A stretch of DNA of 64,000 nucleotides from the NCBI GenBank assembly GCA_902784865.1, contig CACZWL010000005.1, positions 1 through 64,000 of the forward strand, in the 5' to 3' direction. Positions 10,178-17,675 of the stretch are shown one piece after another; the first letter of the stretch is position 1, and each line of letters starts with the position of its first letter. This DNA is from an uncultured Bacteroidota bacterium. GTDB taxonomy: Bacteria > Bacteroidota > Bacteroidia > Bacteroidales > P3. The position numbers were made by a program, and so were the translations under genes. A model generated the notes under the pieces. The model searched no databases. It was given only the letters and a program-made list of their open reading frames with translations, and was not told the origin of the DNA.

Positions 10178-10857
10178 TTACGATGGAAAACTACGAAGGC
10201 TGGCTGATGCGCTATGCCGATGGCGAACTCAACGCCGCCGAGCGGCAGGAGGTGGAGCGCTTCCTCGCCGCGCACCCCGACCTGCGGGAGGAGCTCGACG
10301 AGGTCAGCTCCGTCAGGGTCACCCCCCTCGTGGCCACTATGCCCGGCAAGGAGCGCCTCCTGCGTCGCGAGCCCACGGGAGTGTGGCGCCGCGTGGCCGC
10401 CGCAGCAGCCCTCCTGGTCGTGGCCGGCACCACGCTCTTCTTCCTCAACCGGCCCGCCGAAGGCGAGATGATTGCGGCCACGGCGCCAGTGGCCTCTCCC
10501 ACGGCTCCGCTCCCGGCCTCACCCCCGGCCCCTCTCCCGCAGGAGAGGGGAGTGGATAGCCTCGTCGACAGCCCTGCCGCTCTTGCCCGCCCAGCTTCAC
10601 CGCAGGCCGCCGAGAAATACCTGGCCGAGGCCGGAACGGATGCACCGCATAATCCGGAAAAGCTAGAGAAACTAGAAAGACTAGAATATCTAGTTGAACT
10701 AGAAAGACTAGATAATCTAGCCAAACTAGACAGCCCCGATACCCTGGAGGCCCCACCTGTGCCGGCCCCCCGCCCCACGGCCACCCTCGGCATCGTCGTC
10801 GAGGATGCCCGCCTCGCCTCCAACCCCTGGCGCGAACTCCTTGCCTTCAACAAATAA
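10174..10857 (+). CDS. Probable anti-sigma factor with repeat-expanded periplasmic linker
   Basis: 227 residues. The N-terminus (MENYEGWLMRYADGELNAAE then ERFLAAHPDLREEL) looks like the cytoplasmic zinc-finger-like region of anti-sigma factors but without the Cys pair; one membrane helix follows at about residues 73-90 (RVAAAAALLVVAGTTLFFLN). Translational coupling to the sigma gene supports the role. The periplasmic part is low complexity: a proline-rich stretch that contains a REP-like hairpin (10529-10550) and eight 9-bp CTAG units (10663-10734) read in frame as LEK-LER-LEY-type tripeptides. In those units Leu is CTA and Arg AGA, codons this GC-rich gene otherwise avoids. Confidence 0.75.
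   Translation: MITMENYEGWLMRYADGELNAAERQEVERFLAAHPDLREELDEVSSVRVTPLVATMPGKERLLRREPTGVWRRVAAAAALLVVAGTTLFFLNRPAEGEMIAATAPVASPTAPLPASPPAPLPQERGVDSLVDSPAALARPASPQAAEKYLAEAGTDAPHNPEKLEKLERLEYLVELERLDNLAKLDSPDTLEAPPVPAPRPTATLGIVVEDARLASNPWRELLAFNK
10529..10550 (+). repeat. REP-like hairpin inside the anti-sigma gene
   Basis: CCCCTCTCC, CGCA loop, GGAGAGGGG: a perfect 9-bp stem within CACCCCCGGCCCCTCTCCC context, the word pattern of widespread bacterial REP sequences. It is translated as APLPQERG. Confidence 0.65.
10663..10734 (+). repeat. 9-bp CTAG tandem array, eight in-frame units
   Basis: Units CTAGAGAAA, CTAGAAAGA, CTAGAATAT, CTAGTTGAA, CTAGAAAGA, CTAGATAAT, CTAGCCAAA, CTAGACAGC follow with no spacing and start on a codon boundary. 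The same unit type occurs at 14608-14661 and 31225-31251. Confidence 0.92.
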
Positions 10858-10879
10858 ACAACCCCAATCCATACGCCCT

Positions 10880-12205
10880 ATGAAACGCAACCTCAAACCC
10901 CTCGTGGCAGCCCTGACGTTGATGGCCTCGCTCCTTGGCGTCGGCCTCGCCGCCCAGGCGCAGCAGCTGCCCATCGCCCTGCGGCAGGACCTCACCTCGC
11001 CCGTCGGCCATGTCGAGGTGCTCGGCCTCCACGATGTCTCCGTCATCCTCGACACGGCCGACTACCTCCAGGTCGTCACCTTCGGCACCGCCGACCAGGT
11101 GGACTCCCTGCGCCAGCCGCTCGACGTCATCAAGCTCTCCGGCGGCACCCTCGCCGTCCCGGCCGACTTCCCCTACACCAGCGGCATCAACATCCACACC
11201 ACCGCCCGCCGCCTCCACCTCGAGGCCAAGGACGACGCCCAGATTTGGCTCCTCTCCGCCAGCGGCCGCACCGACGACACGCTGCGCCTCGAGTACCTAT
11301 GGCTCGACGCCGCCGGCCGCGCCATCATCCAGTCGCCCCGCGTCGTGATGGCCGACCAGGCGGTGCTGGATGCCGACGACTTCGCCACCCTGCGCCTCGC
11401 CACCGTCGAGAGCCGCGACATCACCCGCAAGATGCGTGCCGAAAGCCGCCTGCAACTGCTCAACAGCACCGAAGGCGACGAGCCATACCAACCATTTTCC
11501 CTCTTCCAAAGCCGCAAGATCTTCTACACCATTTCCATCGGTGTGGGTGGGTGGTCGGATGCCCCCTTCGGCGGCATGTCAGCCCCTATGGGCGACTACG
11601 CCATGAACGCCACCCTGGGATTCTTCGATGTGCGCTACGGCTGGAACTTTTTGCGCCGCCGCCACTGGGACTTCGGCCTGGGCCTGGCCGTTACCAGCGG
11701 AGGCTACAGCTTCCCGCGCCTGATGGGCGTCAGCACCGACGATGCCACCGGTCTCTCCCACTTCGGCCCCGTCGCCGAGCCCGAGGAGTACCGCAAGCCC
11801 CGCTACGACGGGCAGGGGCGCGTGTGGAACAGCCGCCTGCTCAGTGGGTTCATCTCGGTGCCCCTCCGCGTGGAATGGCACCGCCGCCTCGACTATCGCG
11901 GTCTGCGCCTGGGCGTCGAGCTGCGGCCCGGTATCGACCATACCCGTTTTATGCGCAGCCAATGCACCTGGACCAGCGGCGCCGAGGCCGAGGCCGGGCG
12001 CAGCGACCTGCTGACAGACACCCTCTCAAGCGCCTTCAACCGCCTGCGCTGCGACCTGCGCTTCGACATCGGCTGTGGCCACTTCTCCTTCTTCGTCCAG
12101 GGGGGCCTCACCCCCCTCTTCCGCACCGCCCGCAAGGACGACGATACCCCCCAATTCGACACCCGCGTCTACCCCCTCACCATAGGTTTCAGCTTCAATT
12201 ATTAA
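10880..12205 (+). CDS. Outer-membrane protein: head-GIN-like N-terminus and beta-barrel
   Basis: 441 residues from the ATG at 10880, with signal peptide MKRNLKPLVAALTLMASLLG...AQA. Residues about 30-190 (VEVLGLHDVSVILDTADYLQ, then LHLEAKDDAQIWLLSASG and AVLDADDFATLRL) read like the repetitive beta-structure of DUF2807 'auto-transporter adhesin head GIN' domains. From about residue 200 the pattern changes to alternating aromatic and polar strands ending YPLTIGFSFNY, an outer-membrane barrel with a terminal aromatic. It follows the anti-sigma gene by 22 bp and is probably in the sigma operon or its target. Confidence 0.7.
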   Translation: MKRNLKPLVAALTLMASLLGVGLAAQAQQLPIALRQDLTSPVGHVEVLGLHDVSVILDTADYLQVVTFGTADQVDSLRQPLDVIKLSGGTLAVPADFPYTSGINIHTTARRLHLEAKDDAQIWLLSASGRTDDTLRLEYLWLDAAGRAIIQSPRVVMADQAVLDADDFATLRLATVESRDITRKMRAESRLQLLNSTEGDEPYQPFSLFQSRKIFYTISIGVGGWSDAPFGGMSAPMGDYAMNATLGFFDVRYGWNFLRRRHWDFGLGLAVTSGGYSFPRLMGVSTDDATGLSHFGPVAEPEEYRKPRYDGQGRVWNSRLLSGFISVPLRVEWHRRLDYRGLRLGVELRPGIDHTRFMRSQCTWTSGAEAEAGRSDLLTDTLSSAFNRLRCDLRFDIGCGHFSFFVQGGLTPLFRTARKDDDTPQFDTRVYPLTIGFSFNY

Positions 12206-12225
12206 CGCAATAGGAGACCCGCACC

Positions 12226-12858
12226 ATGAAGAAGATAGTTTTGGTTTGCGTCAGCGCAATGTTTTTCACCTTTCACCTTTTACCTTTCACCTCCCTCCGT
12301 GCCCAAGGCTTTGACTGGCACCGCCTCAATGTCAGCATCGACTACTCGACCCAGTCGCCCGCCTTCCAGTCGCTCTCGATGTTGCAGGGGCGCTCGGGCC
12401 TCTTCGCCGGCCATCCTGCCAGCTCGCTTAATATCGGCGTGGGCTACCGCCTGTGGGGCCACTTCGAAGCAGGCCTCTATGCCAACTATACGGGGGCCAG
12501 TGCCACCAGCGGCACCGGCAAGCGCGACCTCGGCAACGGACAGACGCTGCAGACGGTCTATTTCAAGGACGAGTCGGCTTTCGGCTGGGGTGCCCTGGTG
12601 CAGGTGCACTTCGTGCCCTACAAGTACCGCCACGAGATTGGTATCGACATGAAGGCGCGCCTGGGATTCGACTTCTCCGGCGTGGAGGCCGACAATTTTT
12701 GGGGGGGCATCGGATGGAATTTCTGGATCTCCAAGCATGTCTCCCTCACCTTTGGCGTCGACCTCGGAAGCTTCCGCTACAGCCGCTTGGAGAACGCCCT
12801 GAATGGTAGCAATATGTGGGGTGGCCGTATGACGCTGGGCGCACAGGTGGAGCTATAA
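12226..12858 (+). CDS. Small outer-membrane beta-barrel protein
   Basis: 210 residues with signal peptide ending SLRAQG and then beta-strands (LNIGVGYRLWGHFEAGLYAN, then WGALVQVHFVPYKYRHEIGI and MTLGAQVEL) typical of an 8-stranded Bacteroidetes outer-membrane barrel. The hydrophobic core of the signal peptide (FFTFHLLPFTS) is encoded by a 7-bp tandem repeat at 12264-12291. It lies 20 bp after the preceding barrel gene and is followed by a terminator, so it ends the sigma-factor cluster. Function unknown. Confidence 0.75.
   Translation: MKKIVLVCVSAMFFTFHLLPFTSLRAQGFDWHRLNVSIDYSTQSPAFQSLSMLQGRSGLFAGHPASSLNIGVGYRLWGHFEAGLYANYTGASATSGTGKRDLGNGQTLQTVYFKDESAFGWGALVQVHFVPYKYRHEIGIDMKARLGFDFSGVEADNFWGGIGWNFWISKHVSLTFGVDLGSFRYSRLENALNGSNMWGGRMTLGAQVEL
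12264..12291 (+). repeat. 7-bp TTTCACC array inside a signal-peptide sequence
   Basis: TTTCACC, TTTCACC, TTTTACC, TTTCACC back to back. Because 7 is not a multiple of 3, each unit is read in a different frame, giving FFTFHLLPFT. Confidence 0.85.
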
Positions 12859-12879
12859 TGCATTGTGTTGCAGTACTAT

Positions 12880-12911
12880 GCGACATACATTTACGTATGT
12901 CGCTTTTTTTT
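12880..12911 (+). terminator. Terminator before the queuosine operon
   Basis: GCGACATAC, loop ATTTAC, GTATGTCGC, then a run of eight T. Ends transcription from the sigma-factor/envelope cluster. Confidence 0.85.
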
Positions 12912-12913
12912 CG

Positions 12914-12921
12914 TACCTTTG
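12914..12921 (+). promoter_or_regulatory. Bacteroidetes -7 box for the que operon
   Basis: TACCTTTG then CACCG directly after the terminator T-run, 61 bp before the queC ATG. No preQ1 aptamer motif was recognised in the short leader. Confidence 0.6.
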
Positions 12922-12982
12922 CACCGCGATTTTCGCCTTTCACAGGGGTACTTGCTCAACCCCCTTTAACAAAACAAGAACC

Positions 12983-13639
12983 ATGTCCGTCAAAGACTCC
13001 ATCCTCATCTACTCCGGTGGACTCGACTCCACCACCCTCCTCTACGAGGAGCGCGACCGCGTCGCCCTGGCCGTCACCTTCGGCTATGGCAACAACCATG
13101 CCGCCCGCGAGCAGGCCTGCGCCGAATGGCACTGCCAGCGCCTCGGCATCGAGCACCTGGTGATCGACCTCGCCTTCATGGGGCGCCACTTCGCCTCGTC
13201 GCTCACCGCCGGCGCCGACGCCATCCCCACGGGCAACTATGCCGAGGAGAATATGCGCTCCACGGTGGTCCCCTTCCGCAACGGCATCATGCTCAGCGTG
13301 GCCTGCGGGCTGGCCGAGAGCCGGGGTCTGAAGCGTGTGCTGATGGCCAACCACGGCGGCGACCACGACGTCTATCCCGACTGCCGCCCCGGCTTCGTCC
13401 GCGCCATGGATGCCGCCATGCAGGCCGGCACCTACGACGGCGTCAGCCTCGACGCCCCCTACACCAACCTCTCCAAGGCCGCCCTCGTATGCCGTGGCGC
13501 CAAACTCGGCATCGACTACGCCCACACCTACTCCTGCTACCGCGGCGGCGATCGGCACTGCGGCCAGTGTGCCACCTGCCTCGAGCGCCAGCAGGCCTTC
13601 CGCGAGGCCGGCATCGCTGACCCCACGCAATATTCTTAA
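12983..13639 (+). CDS. queC: 7-cyano-7-deazaguanine synthase
   Basis: Makes preQ0 from 7-carboxy-7-deazaguanine, ammonia and ATP in the queuosine pathway. 218 residues from the ATG at 12983; the longer frame upstream crosses the promoter and terminator and is rejected. The PP-loop SGGLDST lies at about residues 10-16, and the C-terminal zinc-binding cysteines are in SCYRGGDRHCGQCATCLER. First gene of a four-gene operon whose members give three of the steps to preQ0 plus its reduction to preQ1. Confidence 0.96.
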   Translation: MSVKDSILIYSGGLDSTTLLYEERDRVALAVTFGYGNNHAAREQACAEWHCQRLGIEHLVIDLAFMGRHFASSLTAGADAIPTGNYAEENMRSTVVPFRNGIMLSVACGLAESRGLKRVLMANHGGDHDVYPDCRPGFVRAMDAAMQAGTYDGVSLDAPYTNLSKAALVCRGAKLGIDYAHTYSCYRGGDRHCGQCATCLERQQAFREAGIADPTQYS

Positions 13640-13672
13640 CTCCTTACCTCCTGACTCCTTACCTCCTTAAAA
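13640..13672 (+). repeat. 15-bp-period CTCC array between queC and queD
   Basis: CTCCTTAC, CTCCTGA, CTCCTTAC, CTCCTTAAAA starting right after the queC stop and ending 1 bp before the queD ATG. The same 8+7+8 arrangement is found at 32439-32471 by lemA. Confidence 0.85.
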
Positions 13673-13673
13673 T

Positions 13674-14009
13674 ATGTATTACGTCAAGAAAACATTCGAA
13701 GTGGCAGGGGCCCACCGCCTGGAGCTGGACTACCCCAGCAAGTGCACCCAGCTGCACGGCCACAACTGGCTGATTACCATCCACTGCCGCGCCCGCGAGC
13801 TGAACGAGCACGGCATGGTGGTCGACTTCGCCGACATCAAACGCCGCATCGCCGACCGGCTGGACCACCAGGTGGTCAACGACATCCTGGGTTGCAACCC
13901 CACGGCCGAGAACATGGCGCGCTGGTGCTGCGAGCAGGTGCCGCAGTGCTACCGCGTCGACGTGCAGGAAACCCAAGGCAACGTGGCCACCTACGAGCTC
14001 GACGACTGA
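13674..14009 (+). CDS. queD: 6-carboxy-5,6,7,8-tetrahydropterin synthase
   Basis: Converts dihydroneopterin triphosphate to 6-carboxytetrahydropterin, the first committed step to queuosine. 111 residues, normal for the family. The zinc histidines are in AGAHRL and QLHGHNW, and the catalytic cysteine is probably the one in SKCTQLHGHNW. Its TGA overlaps the queE ATG by one base, so the two are translationally coupled. Confidence 0.94.
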   Translation: MYYVKKTFEVAGAHRLELDYPSKCTQLHGHNWLITIHCRARELNEHGMVVDFADIKRRIADRLDHQVVNDILGCNPTAENMARWCCEQVPQCYRVDVQETQGNVATYELDD

Positions 14010-14611
14010 TGCTGGTCAACGAGATATTCCATTCGTTGCAGGGCGAAGGCTACCACGCCGGCACACCCGCCGTCTTTGTGCGCCTCAGCGGCTGCAACCT
14101 GCGCTGCCCCTTCTGCGACACGCAGCATGAGCACGGCACCGAGATGAGCGAGGAGGCCATCGTGGCCGCAGCACGCAACCTCCTCCCTCCTCCCTCCCCC
14201 CTCCGACCTCCCTTGGTGGTGGTCACCGGCGGCGAGCCTGCCTTGCAGCTGACCGCCTCGCTGGTCGAGGCGCTGCACGCCGTGGGCGAGCGGGTGGCGG
14301 TGGAGACCAACGGCACCCTGCACCTACCGGGCAATGTGGACTGGGTGACACTCTCGCCCAAGAGCCTCTGGCTGGGCGACGGGGCCGCACCCGTACTCAC
14401 CCGTGCCGACGAGCTGAAGGTGCTCTTCGACGGTGGGCACGACCCAGCCGCCTACGACCACATCGATGCCGCGCACCGCTTCCTGCAACCCATGGACACT
14501 GGCGACCCCGCCCGCAACGCCGCCCTCATGCGCCAGGCGGCAGACTACTGCCTCGGGCATCCGCAGTGGCGCCTCTCGCTTCAGATTCACAAGATATTGA
14601 ATATTCCCTAG
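14009..14611 (+). CDS. queE: 7-carboxy-7-deazaguanine synthase (radical SAM)
   Basis: Rearranges 6-carboxytetrahydropterin to 7-carboxy-7-deazaguanine. 200 residues from the ATG at 14009. The iron-sulfur motif is CNLRCPFC (CxxxCxxC), and SLQGEGYHAGTPAVFVRLSG and VVTGGEPALQ are family hallmarks. Between the helix EEAIVAAARN and VVVTGGEP there is a Pro-rich insert (LLPPPSPLRPP) encoded by five 7-bp CTCC-type units at 14180-14214. The stop codon TAG is itself the first CTAG of a 9-bp tandem array (14608-14661). Confidence 0.94.
   Translation: MLVNEIFHSLQGEGYHAGTPAVFVRLSGCNLRCPFCDTQHEHGTEMSEEAIVAAARNLLPPPSPLRPPLVVVTGGEPALQLTASLVEALHAVGERVAVETNGTLHLPGNVDWVTLSPKSLWLGDGAAPVLTRADELKVLFDGGHDPAAYDHIDAAHRFLQPMDTGDPARNAALMRQAADYCLGHPQWRLSLQIHKILNIP
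14180..14214 (+). repeat. 7-bp CTCC array inside queE
   Basis: CTCCTCC, CTCCTCC, CTCCCCC, CTCCGAC, CTCCCTT, five units in register, encoding a proline-rich loop just before the TGGEP motif. Confidence 0.85.
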
Positions 14612-14661
14612 AAGTTCTAGAAATTCTAGATAATCTAGAGATTCTAGAAAATCTAGAAGAA
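14608..14661 (+). repeat. 9-bp CTAG tandem array between queE and queF
   Basis: Six contiguous units: CTAGAAGTT, CTAGAAATT, CTAGATAAT, CTAGAGATT, CTAGAAAAT, CTAGAAGAA. It includes the queE stop codon and fills most of the 66-bp gap before queF. Same unit as 10663-10734 and 31225-31251. Confidence 0.92.
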
Positions 14662-14677
14662 AAACAACCGACAAATC

Positions 14678-15139
14678 ATGGACCGCACGCAAGACAACCT
14701 CCAATCCCTCGGCCACAAGGCCGACATCCCCTCGACCTACGCCCCCGAGGTGCTCGAGGCCTTCGACAACCAGCACCCCGACCGCGACTATTGGGTGCTC
14801 TTCAATTGCCCCGAGTTCACCTCGCTCTGCCCCATCACCGGGCAGCCCGACTTCGCCGAGATACGCATCCGCTACATCCCCGACCGCCGCATGGTGGAGA
14901 GCAAGAGCCTCAAGCTCTACCTCTTCTCCTTCCGCAACCACGGCGACTTCCACGAGGACTGCGTCAATATCATCATGAATGACCTGATACGCCTCATGGA
15001 CCCGCGCTACATCGAGGTCGTGGGCCTCTTCGTGCCCCGCGGCGGCATCAGCATCCATCCCTACGTAAACTATGGCAGGCCAGGCACCCGTTACGAGCAG
15101 CTGGCCGCCAAGCGTATGGACGACTACCATCCGTTCTAG
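14678..15139 (+). CDS. queF: NADPH-dependent 7-cyano-7-deazaguanine reductase
   Basis: Reduces preQ0 to preQ1, the base that is later inserted into tRNA. 153 residues, the short (type I) form. The nucleophilic cysteine is in [16 protein letters not shown] and the NADPH-binding motif is [15 protein letters not shown], followed by HEDC. Last gene of the operon. It meets the subtilase gene tail to tail: one CTAG at 15136-15139 supplies the stop codon TAG for both strands. Confidence 0.96.
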   Translation: MDRTQDNLQSLGHKADIPSTYAPEVLEAFDNQHPDRDYWVLFNCPEFTSLCPITGQPDFAEIRIRYIPDRRMVESKSLKLYLFSFRNHGDFHEDCVNIIMNDLIRLMDPRYIEVVGLFVPRGGISIHPYVNYGRPGTRYEQLAAKRMDDYHPF

Positions 15140-17448
15140 AACATCAGCTGCAAGCCCACCTCGAGGCGGGGCAGCAGCACCTCGTCGGCCTTTACCTCGC
15201 TGCCGATACCATTGAGGCGGTAGCGGGCGTAGAGGCCGTAGTAGTGGTAGGTGAGGCGGGTGGCGAGGCCGAAGTTGAAGTTGTAGGCGTCGAGGGCGGT
15301 GGGGCCTTCGAGAATTTCCTCGCGTGCGGCGGCAATGGTGCCGTCGCCTTCGATGGTGCCTTTGATGCGGTAGGTGGTGTAGCCGAGGCTGCCGTAGACG
15401 CCGAGGTCCCAGTGGAAGCCCTTGTGGTTGAGGCCGCCGGGCTGGAAGCGGATGCGCTGGAAGAGCTCGAAGTTCCACTCGCCGAGCGAGAGGCGGCGGC
15501 GGGTGACCTCGACGTTGCCGACGTTGATGAAGCGGTCTGTGGGGCGATTGAGCAGCTGCTCGAGCTTGTTGACGTCGCGGTCGCCGAAGTGGTATAAGGT
15601 CTTGGCCCAGCCAAGGCCGAGGCCGAGGGAGTAGGCTTTGGTGAGGTGGTAGCTGATGCGGATGCCGATGTGCCAGGCGGGCGACCAGAGGTTGGAGGCC
15701 AGCTCGTCGTCGCCCATGGCGATGGGGCGGCCGAACATGAAGTAGACATCTGGCTCCCAGAGGCTCTCCTTGGCGCGCTCGAGGGCAGGGACATGGCTCT
15801 CGCTGTCGGAGTAGGTGTAGTTGCCCTTGCTGTTCTCGAAGCCTACGGTAGTCCACGGCGTGGCAGGTGCGGAAGGCTGGTCGAAGCTGTACTCGGCGGT
15901 GTAGCCGTTGGCGTTGACCACGAGGTGGGTGCCGCCCTGGAAGTCGAGCGAGAATCCGGGGTCGAATTTGTGGTACTTGCACTGTTCGTAGCGTGTGATG
16001 CGGCCGTCGGTGGCCACGTCCTTGAAGAAGAGATGGAACGAGGTGTCGTTGCGCAGGGGAATGACGCTGACGCGCGTGGCGCTCATGCGCTCGAAGCGGA
16101 AGGTGGGTGATTTTTGATTTTTTATTTCTGATTTTTGAGTGAAGAAACTGGCCTGGGGGACGCCGTAGCCGAAGGCATAGTCGCAGTAGGGGTAAAGGTC
16201 GGCGCTGCGCTGTATGAGGTCGAACATCTGCATGGCGGTCTTGTCGCGGTTGAGCTGCCAGGCGCAGGCGGCGAAGCCTGCCACCAAGGGGCAGGAGAAG
16301 CTGGTGCCGTAGACCATCTGGTAGCCCATCTTGCCGTGGGGGTTGGCGGCCCAGGTGTGGGCGAAGGCGCAGACGTTGGGCTTCTGGCGCCCGTCGGCGC
16401 TGGGGCCGTAGGAGGCGAAGTCGATGTGGCTGTAGTGCTCCAGGTCGTGCTGTATGCCGCCCACGCAGAGCACGCTGTCGGCATCGCTGGGGGTGACGAT
16501 GGTCTTCCACTTGTTGTCGGCGCCCTCGTTGCCTGCCGAGGCGCAGACCAGGATGCCCTTGCGGGCGGCGATGTTGCCAGCGCGTGCCACGTAGGAGGTG
16601 CCGTCCATGTCGCGGGTGTAGTAGCGGTCCTTGCCGTAGCCGAGGCTGCTGGAGATGATGTTGGCGCCCAGCTTGTCAGCCCATTCCATGGCCTGCATCC
16701 ACCAGATTTCCTCCTTGAAGGGCTCGGGTTCCACCTCGGTGCGTGCCAGGAGGAACTCGGCGCCGGTGGCCAGGCCGAGGTCCTTGCCGTTCATGCGGCC
16801 GGCGATGCAGGAGAGGGTCATCGTGCCGTGGCCGTTCCAGCCGTAGACATTCTCCTGCTTGTTGGGGAAGTTCCACGTCTTGAGGATGCGGCCCGCGTCG
16901 CGCAGGTGTTTGAAGGCGGGGTGGACGTCGACCTTGGGGAAGCCTCCGTCGAACACGGCTATGCGCATCCCCTTGCCGTCGATGCCTGCTTGGCGGAAGA
17001 GGTGGCCTTGCATGCGGACCACCTGATCGGTCAGCGTGGTGTCGGGGGAGGTGGTTTGATTATCGATTTCTGTATTCTGAGTGGTAGAGGCGAGGGTGGC
17101 GCGGCTGGCTATGTGTTGCACGCGTGCCACGAAGGGAAGTGCCTCGATTTCTGCTGCTTGCTCGGCGGTGGCCACCACGCCCACGGCGTTCATCCAGCGG
17201 CTGCAGCCCACCTCCTCGGTGGCCAGCGAGGCCACGGCCGACACGTAGTCGGCGTTCAGCGGGTAGTTGCTGGCGTCGTAGAGGTCGGCACCGCACTGGC
17301 GGTAGCGCTCTATTGCCTTGGCGTCGAAGTAGTTGTAGGGGTCGAAGGAGGTCCCGTTCTTGTCGGTCAGGAAGACCCACCAGGTGCTTTGTGCCGTGGC
17401 GGGCAGCAGCGTCGCCGCCAGTGCCACGATTAGTAGCAGTCGTTTCAT
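15136..17448 (-). CDS. Subtilase (S8) fused to an outer-membrane beta-barrel
   Basis: 770 residues. Signal peptide 1-19 (ends PATAQ); propeptide-like region about 22-115; S8 catalytic domain about 145-430 with D167 in IAVFDGGF, H207 in NGHGTM, N307 in SAGNEG and S383 in GTSFSCP, all present. A linker encoded partly by a 7-bp A/T repeat follows (residues about 438-447, [10 protein letters not shown]), then a beta-rich region, and from about 575 a run of amphipathic strands ([20 protein letters not shown], later LEVGLQLMF with terminal Phe) typical of an outer-membrane barrel. This is not the usual T9SS subtilase layout; it suggests a protease held at the outer membrane by its own barrel. A past fusion of two genes is possible. 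Which side of the membrane the protease faces is unknown. Confidence 0.75.
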   Translation of the reverse strand: MKRLLLIVALAATLLPATAQSTWWVFLTDKNGTSFDPYNYFDAKAIERYRQCGADLYDASNYPLNADYVSAVASLATEEVGCSRWMNAVGVVATAEQAAEIEALPFVARVQHIASRATLASTTQNTEIDNQTTSPDTTLTDQVVRMQGHLFRQAGIDGKGMRIAVFDGGFPKVDVHPAFKHLRDAGRILKTWNFPNKQENVYGWNGHGTMTLSCIAGRMNGKDLGLATGAEFLLARTEVEPEPFKEEIWWMQAMEWADKLGANIISSSLGYGKDRYYTRDMDGTSYVARAGNIAARKGILVCASAGNEGADNKWKTIVTPSDADSVLCVGGIQHDLEHYSHIDFASYGPSADGRQKPNVCAFAHTWAANPHGKMGYQMVYGTSFSCPLVAGFAACAWQLNRDKTAMQMFDLIQRSADLYPYCDYAFGYGVPQASFFTQKSEIKNQKSPTFRFERMSATRVSVIPLRNDTSFHLFFKDVATDGRITRYEQCKYHKFDPGFSLDFQGGTHLVVNANGYTAEYSFDQPSAPATPWTTVGFENSKGNYTYSDSESHVPALERAKESLWEPDVYFMFGRPIAMGDDELASNLWSPAWHIGIRISYHLTKAYSLGLGLGWAKTLYHFGDRDVNKLEQLLNRPTDRFINVGNVEVTRRRLSLGEWNFELFQRIRFQPGGLNHKGFHWDLGVYGSLGYTTYRIKGTIEGDGTIAAAREEILEGPTALDAYNFNFGLATRLTYHYYGLYARYRLNGIGSEVKADEVLLPRLEVGLQLMF
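16109..16136 (-). repeat. 7-bp A/T array inside the subtilase linker
   Basis: Reverse strand: AAAAATC, AGAAATA, AAAAATC, AAAAATC. A low-GC island in a GC-rich gene, read as SEIKNQKS. A weaker 7-bp run (AGAATAC, AGAAATC, GATAATC) is present near 17052-17072 in the same gene. Confidence 0.8.
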
Positions 17449-17513
17449 AGGTGTTTCGATTGGTTTATTTTTAACTTATTGTATATCTGTTGTTTGTTCC
17501 TATTCTTAATATC

Positions 17514-17627
17514 AACCTGTTCAAATCGCGCCGGGTTGTGTCCCCTCATTTTCCCATCGATGGGAAATGATGGGAAAGAGTCGAAGTATTCACCTACCAG
17601 ACACCTACCAGACACCTACCAGATGCC
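17514..17627 (+). repeat. Composite intergenic element with CTACCAG array
   Basis: Starts with AACCTGTTCAAATCGCGCC (17514-17532), contains a perfect 18-bp palindrome TTTCCCATCGATGGGAAA (17550-17567), and ends with AGTCGAA plus three 11-bp ACACCTACCAG-type units and ATGCC (17579-17627). The first and last parts recur at 37268-37337. It fills the 227-bp gap between the subtilase start and the recO stop; no promoter was clear. Confidence 0.8.
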
Positions 17628-17675
17628 TCTGCCCCCGGAGGGGTGTTTTGTGCGTTTTCGTCGTTGCTCGTCGTG

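Noticed and set aside
12922..12982. preQ1 riboswitch before queC
   Set aside because: The leader is about 50 nt and I could not find a preQ1-type stem-loop with the A-rich tail.
14324..16510. 728-residue reverse ORF
   Set aside because: Arg/His/Pro-rich shadow that spans three real genes on both strands.
17579..17627. Possible CRISPR array from repeated ACACCTACCAG
   Set aside because: Units are 11 bp and contiguous, with no spacers and no cas genes.
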